Assembly: GCA_036555665.1 (NCBI GenBank)
Contig: DATBKW010000005.1
Span: 1-16,962, forward strand
Direction of reading: 5' to 3'
Length of the DNA stretch: 16,962 bases
From: JAOPZW01 sp036555665
Lineage (GTDB): Bacteria > Actinomycetota > Thermoleophilia > Solirubrobacterales > Solirubrobacteraceae
Each line of letters opens with the position of its first letter. Positions within the stretch are counted from its first letter, which is position 1. Below, piece after piece: positions 12,559 to 16,962 of this stretch. A program made the translations under genes and the position numbers. The notes beneath the pieces are model-generated. The model saw only the letters and a program-made list of their open reading frames with translations. It did no database searches and was not told where the DNA came from.

Positions 12559-14252
12559 CAGTACTTGCGCTCCTCGGGCTGCCACTGCGTGATCGTCACG
12601 GGCGAGTAGGTGACCTCCGGGACATCGTCGCCGTTGCGGCCGATGTCGATGTGCTTCAGCCAGACGTCGTCGTTGCGGTCCGGGTAGTCGGTGCGGTACT
12701 GCGCGCCGCGCGACTCCTTGCGCTCGATCGCGGCCACGACGGTGGCCTCGGCCGTGTCGAGCATGAAGCCGAGCTCGATCGCGCCCAGCACGTCCTGGTT
12801 GAAGACCGTGCCGCGGTCGTCGATGTAAGCGGTCTTCGCCTCCTCCTTGAGACGGCGCACGACCTCGTGCGCGTGCCGTAGCCCGGCCTCGTCGCGGAAG
12901 ACCGCGACGTTGCGGTTCATCTCGGTGCCGAGCTCCTCCTTGATCTCCGAGACCCGCCGGCCGGTGCGCTCGCGCCCGATGATCTGCTCGATCATGGCCG
13001 CGTCGCGCTTGAGGTCCTCGTCGCCCACCGACGGCATCGGCATGCCGGAGGCGCGCGCGGCCGCGTGCTCGCCGGAGCGGCGCCCGAAGATCAGCGTGTC
13101 GAGCAGCGAGTTGGCCCCTAGCCGGTTGCCGCCGTGGACCGAGACGCAGGCGACCTCGCCGGCCGCATACAGCCCGGGGATCGTGGTCGCGCCGTTGATG
13201 TCGGTCTTGACCCCGCCCATGATGTAGTGCTGGCCGGGGCGGATCTGGATCGGCTCGCGCGTGATGTCGACGCCCGCGAAGTCCTTGCCGATGTTGACGA
13301 TCTCGCGCAGCGCCTCGAGCGTGCGCTTGCGCGGCACGACGGTGATGTCGAGGTAGATGCCGGCGCCGTCGGGCCCGATGCCGCGGCCCTCGTTGATCTC
13401 GGTCTGCTCGGCGCGCGAGACGACGTCGCGCGAGGCCAGCTCCATCTTGTTGGGCGCGTACTTCTCCATGAAGCGCTCGCCGTCGGCGTTCAGCAGGTAG
13501 GCGCCCTCGCCGCGCGCGCCCTCGGTGATGAGAAAGCCGTTCTCGACAAGCGTCGTTGGGTGGTACTGGACCATCTCCATGTCCATGAGCGGAGCGCCGA
13601 CGCGGAAGGCCTGCGCGATGCCGTCACCGGTGCAGATGAGCGCGTTGGTCGTCGGCTTGTAGCACTGTCCCGAGCCGCCCGAGGCGAGGATGACGTTCTT
13701 GGCGGCGAAGGTCTCCATGCGCCCCGAGCGCACGTCGCGGGCGACGGCGCCGACGCAGTCGCCGCCGTCGTCGAGGATCAGCGTGGTGACGAACCACTCC
13801 TCGAAGCGATCGATCTTCTCGGAGTACTTGAGGACCTGCTCGTAGAGGACATGGAGCATCGCCTGGCCGGTGATGTCGGCCACGTAGGCGGTGCGGTTCA
13901 TCGACGCGCCGCCGAACGCGCGCAGGTCCAGCTCGCCGCTCTCGTTGCGGTGGAAGGTCACCCCGATGTGCTCGAGGTGCATGACCTCGCCGGGCGCCTC
14001 GCTGCACATGATCTCGATGGCGTCCTGGTCGCCGAGGAAGTCCGAGCCCTTGACCGTGTCGAACGCGTGCGAGCGCCAGTCGTCGGCGGGATCGATGGCG
14101 GCGTTGATGCCGCCCGCGGCGGCCACCGAGTGCGAGCGCACCGGGTGGACCTTGCTCAGGAGCGCGACCGAGGCGCCGGCGTCCGCGGCGGCCAGCGCCG
14201 CCCGCTGGCCCGCGAGGCCCGCGCCGATGATGAGGACGTCGTGTGCAGGCAT
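12558..14252 (-). CDS. sdhA: Succinate dehydrogenase/fumarate reductase flavoprotein subunit
   Basis: Catalytic subunit interconverting succinate and fumarate. Visible: FAD-binding GAGLAG (10-15); covalent-FAD His41 in VRSHSVAAAGGINAA; DTVKGSDFLGDQDA; GGASMNRTAYVADITG; VQYHPTTL and TEGARGEGAYLLN with the substrate-side Arg; RPGQHYIMGGVKTD; and HGGNRLGANSLLDTLIFG near the second FAD contact. The C-terminal helical domain has NRNVAVFRDEAGL and AIERKESRGAQYRTDYPDRND. The 564 aa length is usual. ATG 14252 is the only start in line with the family N-terminus; GAGG is too close to act as a normal SD. First gene of sdhABE; the stop overlaps sdhB by one base. Direction (SDH or fumarate reductase) cannot be decided from sequence. 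Confidence 0.96.
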   Translation of the reverse strand: MPAHDVLIIGAGLAGQRAALAAADAGASVALLSKVHPVRSHSVAAAGGINAAIDPADDWRSHAFDTVKGSDFLGDQDAIEIMCSEAPGEVMHLEHIGVTFHRNESGELDLRAFGGASMNRTAYVADITGQAMLHVLYEQVLKYSEKIDRFEEWFVTTLILDDGGDCVGAVARDVRSGRMETFAAKNVILASGGSGQCYKPTTNALICTGDGIAQAFRVGAPLMDMEMVQYHPTTLVENGFLITEGARGEGAYLLNADGERFMEKYAPNKMELASRDVVSRAEQTEINEGRGIGPDGAGIYLDITVVPRKRTLEALREIVNIGKDFAGVDITREPIQIRPGQHYIMGGVKTDINGATTIPGLYAAGEVACVSVHGGNRLGANSLLDTLIFGRRSGEHAAARASGMPMPSVGDEDLKRDAAMIEQIIGRERTGRRVSEIKEELGTEMNRNVAVFRDEAGLRHAHEVVRRLKEEAKTAYIDDRGTVFNQDVLGAIELGFMLDTAEATVVAAIERKESRGAQYRTDYPDRNDDVWLKHIDIGRNGDDVPEVTYSPVTITQWQPEERKY

Positions 14253-14262
14253 GGCCTCAAGG

Positions 14263-14268
14263 ACAATA
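14263..14268 (-). promoter_or_regulatory. Candidate -10 box for the sdh operon
   Basis: On the minus strand TATTGT sits 10 nt before the sdhA ATG in an AT-rich island, within the 53-bp gap after the M50 protease gene. It would give a very short leader. No -35 match is evident, so support is modest. Confidence 0.3.
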
Positions 14269-14301
14269 TCGCTCGGCTCCCGGGCGCCGACTCGCCCCTA
14301 A

Positions 14302-14341
14302 GCGCTCAGGCGACGCGGCCGGGAGCGGCCGCGCTGAGCGC
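14302..14341 (-). terminator. Hairpin at the 3' end of the M50 protease gene
   Basis: GCGCTCAG (14302-14309) pairs perfectly with CTGAGCGC (14334-14341). Inside, GCGGCC (14315-14320) pairs with GGCCGC (14327-14332) around a 6-nt loop. The structure covers the protease stop codon (14308-14306) and would separate it from sdhA. No U-tract follows, so it is a possible terminator only. Confidence 0.35.
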
Positions 14342-15466
14342 GCGGCGGACCTGCTCGACGGTGACGACGCCGCGCAGGCGATCGTCGCGGTCGATGACCA
14401 TCAGAGCCCCGAGCGAGCGCAGCCCCTCCGAGCCCAGGAGCTGCTCGATCGGGGTGTCGTCGCGCACGCGGAAGGGCTCGTCGGCCTTGGGATCGACGAC
14501 GTCGGCGACGGCCAGGGCCGGGCGGCCGTCCTGCACGGCGCCGTCGACGCTCTGCTGGTGCAAGAGCCCGAGGAAGCGCCCCGACGTCGGGTCGGCGACC
14601 GGGAACCACGGCCAGCGGTAGCGCAGGAAGAACTCGTCCTGGGCTTGCAGCACGGTGGTGTCGCCCGGCACCCAGACCGGCTGGGTGTCCATAACGTCGG
14701 CCACCGTGACGCCCTGCAGGCGCTCGGAGAAACGGCTCGAGGCGACCGCGCCCGTCGCCGTCTGGCCCAGGAACCACCCGAGGACGATGAACCACAGCCC
14801 CGTGTACGGATCGCCGCGCACGAGCAGGTAGATGCCGCCGCCGATGAGCACGTAGGAGAACAGCTGGCCCAAGCGCGCGGAGAAGCGCGTGCCGAGGTTG
14901 CGGTCGCCGGTGACCCGCCACGCGATGGCGCGCGCGATCCGCCCGCCGTCGAGCGGGAAGGCGGGCACCATGTTGAAGACGAAGAGGAAGGCGTTGACGA
15001 GCGCCAGCCACCCCAGCAGCGCCAGCCCGGGCGACGGGTTGCCGTTCAGGGCGACCGCGTCGAGGAAGTCGTTGGAGCCGGTGACGGCGATGCCGGCCAG
15101 GATGCAGACCAGGATGATCAGCAGCGTCACGGCCGGGCCGGCCGCGGAGACCCGGAATTCCTCGCCGGGCGAGCGGCTGTCGCGGTTGAGCTTGGCGATC
15201 CCGCCGAAGAACCACAGGTCGATGCCCGCGATCTCGATCCCGTTGCGGCGGGCGATCAGCGCGTGGCCGAGCTCGTGCAGCGTCAGCGAGACGAAGAACA
15301 GCGCGGCGCTGGCGACCGCCACGCTGTAGGCGGTGGTGTCGGGGTACCGGTCGGTGTACGACGACGACAGCCCGATGATCATGATGAACAGCACTACGAA
15401 CCAGCTCGGGCTCGCGCCGATGCGGATCCCGAAGATCCTGGCGAGCTGGATCGAGCCTGTCCCCAT
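14306..15466 (-). CDS. M50-family (site-2-protease-like) membrane metalloprotease with CBS domains
   Basis: Intramembrane zinc protease of the M50 type. Visible: membrane segments at about 21-33 and 48-63; zinc motif HELGH (64-68) at the start of a helix; FGGIAKL; a segment around 112-128; and NMVPAFPLDGGR (165-176) with Asp173 as the third zinc ligand. Further segments are at about 205-240. From about 250 to the end (386 aa) are two CBS modules: TVADVMDTQPVWVPGDTTV to LHQQSVD, and VADVVDPKADEP to LMVIDRDDRLRGVVTVEQVRRAL. These are thought to bind adenine nucleotides and gate activity. There is no PDZ domain. ATG 15466 is chosen as it precedes the family's GSIQLARIFGIRI start; no SD. It is divergent from the chemoreceptor gene (41 bp). 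The substrate is unknown. Confidence 0.92.
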   Translation of the reverse strand: MGTGSIQLARIFGIRIGASPSWFVVLFIMIIGLSSSYTDRYPDTTAYSVAVASAALFFVSLTLHELGHALIARRNGIEIAGIDLWFFGGIAKLNRDSRSPGEEFRVSAAGPAVTLLIILVCILAGIAVTGSNDFLDAVALNGNPSPGLALLGWLALVNAFLFVFNMVPAFPLDGGRIARAIAWRVTGDRNLGTRFSARLGQLFSYVLIGGGIYLLVRGDPYTGLWFIVLGWFLGQTATGAVASSRFSERLQGVTVADVMDTQPVWVPGDTTVLQAQDEFFLRYRWPWFPVADPTSGRFLGLLHQQSVDGAVQDGRPALAVADVVDPKADEPFRVRDDTPIEQLLGSEGLRSLGALMVIDRDDRLRGVVTVEQVRRALSAAAPGRVA

Positions 15467-15507
15467 GCAGACATGGTGGCACGCTCAAGGGCCCCGAACC
15501 CCGGTCG

Positions 15508-16962
15508 ATGAACCGGGCGATGCGTCTCCGCCTGTCCGACCTCCCCCTCGCCCGCAAGCTCGCTCTCGGCTTCGGCGCGATCCTGGTGCTGACCGCGGCC
15601 ATCGTCGCCTACGGCCAGATCAGCTACACCCATCTCGAGCACGAGTACGCCACCGTCGCCCAGAAGGACGTCGACAAGCTCGTGCTCGGCGGCGCGGCCA
15701 AGGCCGCGCTGACCGACCTGCACTTCGCGCAGACGGCCAACGTCGTCGCTCACGGGCAGGCCAAGGACGACTACGAGGCCGACCTGGCCGTCTTCAAGCG
15801 CGACCTCGCCGGGCTTCACCGGATGGTCAACGACGACGACGACCTTCCGAACCTGCGCAAGGTCGACGCGGCGATGCGGGCCTTCGAGGACACGAACGCC
15901 GATCTCGAGGGCGCCCTGGCCGTCAGCGACAGCTCCGCGGCCGCGCGCATCGTCACCGGACCCGGCGACAAGGCGGCCGACGCCGTCACGGACGCCATCG
16001 ACGACTACATCACGGATGCCAAGGTCGACCGCGCGAAGGCCGCCGCCTCGTACGCGGCGACCGAGCGCGACGCCAAGCGCCTGAGCCTCATGCTCGGCGT
16101 GATCGCACTGCTGATCGGCGCGGTCCTCTCGGTCGTGCTCGCCCGCCAGCTCACGCGCCGTCTGCGCGGCGTGAGCATCGCCGCCGAGGCGCTGGCCGAG
16201 GGCGACGTCGACCAGGACGTGGCCGTGACGGGCCGCGACGAGGTCGGCCGTACCGCCGGTGCGCTGCAGGCGCTGGTCGAGCACCTGCGCGAGCTGGCCG
16301 GCGTCGCCGACCGCGTCGCCGGCGGCGAGCTGACCGTCGAGGTACAGCCGCTCTCTGCGCGCGATCGCCTCGGCGCGGCCTTCGCCGGCCTCGTCGCCGA
16401 GTTGCGCAGCGCCGTCACCCAGATGTCGCGGTCTGCCGCGGCGGTGGCCGACGCCTCCGAGCGGGTCGCAGGCACGTCGGCCGAGACCGGCCGCGCGATC
16501 GAGGAGATCGCCCGGGCGGTCGGCGACGTCGCCACCGGCGCCGAGCGCCAGGTGCGCTCCATCGAGTCGGCGCGCGCGACGACCGAGCAGGTCGCCAGCT
16601 CCACCACCAGCTCCGCCGAGGACGCCCAGCAGACCGCGGCGGCCGCCGCGCAGGCCCGCGAGGCCGCGCAGGACGGCGCCGCCAAGGTCGAGCGCGCGAC
16701 CGAGGTCATCACCGGCGTGCGCGACGCCTCGGTCGAGGCCAGCGCCGCGATCCGCGACCTCGGGACCAAGAGCCAGCGCATCGGCGGAATCGTCGACACG
16801 ATCACCGCGATCGCCGAGCAGACCAACCTCCTCGCGCTCAATGCGGCCATCGAGGCCGCCCGCGCCGGCGAGCAGGGCCGCGGCTTCGCGGTCGTCGCCG
16901 AGGAGGTCCGCAAGCTGGCCGAGGAGTCGCAGCGCGCGGCTTCCTCGATCGCCGGGCTCGTC
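15508..16962 (+). CDS. Methyl-accepting chemotaxis protein (3' end beyond window)
   Basis: Chemoreceptor, 485 codons present with no stop before the window edge. Visible: TM1 (about 17-36); a short, all-helical sensor region of ~150 residues, four-helix-bundle-like, with no recognisable PAS or Cache motif; TM2 (about 192-212); HAMP region(s) from ~213, the second helix pair near 250-300 suggesting tandem HAMP; then the long coiled-coil signalling domain. Its hairpin tip is IAEQTNLLALNAAIEAARAG followed by GRGFAVVAEEVRKLAEES (about 435-472), which binds CheA/CheW. ATG 15508 or ATG 15520 could start it; neither has an SD. The ATG at 15508 lies in the loop of a small hairpin. Implies a motile or surface-sensing cell, or at least a Che-type array. 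Confidence 0.9.
   Translation, partial: MNRAMRLRLSDLPLARKLALGFGAILVLTAAIVAYGQISYTHLEHEYATVAQKDVDKLVLGGAAKAALTDLHFAQTANVVAHGQAKDDYEADLAVFKRDLAGLHRMVNDDDDLPNLRKVDAAMRAFEDTNADLEGALAVSDSSAAARIVTGPGDKAADAVTDAIDDYITDAKVDRAKAAASYAATERDAKRLSLMLGVIALLIGAVLSVVLARQLTRRLRGVSIAAEALAEGDVDQDVAVTGRDEVGRTAGALQALVEHLRELAGVADRVAGGELTVEVQPLSARDRLGAAFAGLVAELRSAVTQMSRSAAAVADASERVAGTSAETGRAIEEIARAVGDVATGAERQVRSIESARATTEQVASSTTSSAEDAQQTAAAAAQAREAAQDGAAKVERATEVITGVRDASVEASAAIRDLGTKSQRIGGIVDTITAIAEQTNLLALNAAIEAARAGEQGRGFAVVAEEVRKLAEESQRAASSIAGLV

Noticed and set aside
15394..16913. Two minus-strand open frames of about 300 codons under the chemoreceptor
   Set aside because: They are Ser/Arg/Ala-rich antisense translations. 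The plus frame has TM segments, HAMP and the fully conserved chemoreceptor tip.
1..16962. CRISPR array, insertion sequence, prophage or toxin-antitoxin pair
   Set aside because: No spaced identical repeats, transposase, integrase or phage-like reading frame was seen. All sizeable coding regions are accounted for by chromosomal families.

Overview
This window is a high-GC chromosomal segment with 16 genes packed almost edge to edge. The largest gene-free stretch is about 210 bp. Most starts lack a Shine-Dalgarno (SD) sequence, GTG/TTG starts occur, and menaquinone genes sit near a succinate dehydrogenase of the anchor-less (type E) kind. Together these suggest an actinobacterial-type aerobic chromosome, most plausibly of the Thermoleophilia/Solirubrobacterales sort. 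That placement is an inference from gene content and base composition; no marker gene is present. I see no transposase, phage gene, CRISPR array, tRNA or rRNA.

Layout, left to right. (1) 11-2303, plus: ilvB-ilvN, the two subunits of acetolactate synthase; the spacer folds into a hairpin that buries the ilvN SD. (2) 2300-4333, minus: an operon of NfeD-like protein, slipin/SPFH protein and DoxX-family membrane protein, ending tail to tail with ilvN on a shared CTAG. (3) 4381-9463: menaquinone genes menF (plus), menD (minus) and menH (plus), interleaved with a minus-strand EamA-type transporter and an 83-aa protein translationally coupled to menD. menD and menH are head to head with only 12 bp between start codons. 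(4) 9464-10501: a two-domain VOC (Cfp30B-like) gene bracketed by two long palindromic elements, one of 170 bp and one of 61 bp. (5) 10502-14252, minus: a tightly overlapped sdhA-sdhB-sdhE operon. The third subunit is a soluble double-CCG-domain protein replacing the usual SdhC/SdhD membrane anchors. (6) 14306-15466, minus: an M50 (site-2-protease-like) membrane metalloprotease with CBS domains. (7) 15508 to the right edge, plus: a methyl-accepting chemotaxis protein, cut off by the window.

How the genes fit together. MenF, MenD and MenH are three successive steps of classical menaquinone synthesis (chorismate to isochorismate to SEPHCHC to SHCHC); menC, menE, menB and menA are not here. Menaquinone is the likely electron partner of the type E succinate dehydrogenase/fumarate reductase next door. 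SdhB carries an extra cysteine predicted to turn the usual [3Fe-4S] centre into [4Fe-4S], as expected for this enzyme class. The most unusual signals are that SDH architecture, the 170-bp palindromic element, and the hairpins that abut the start codons of ilvN and doxX.
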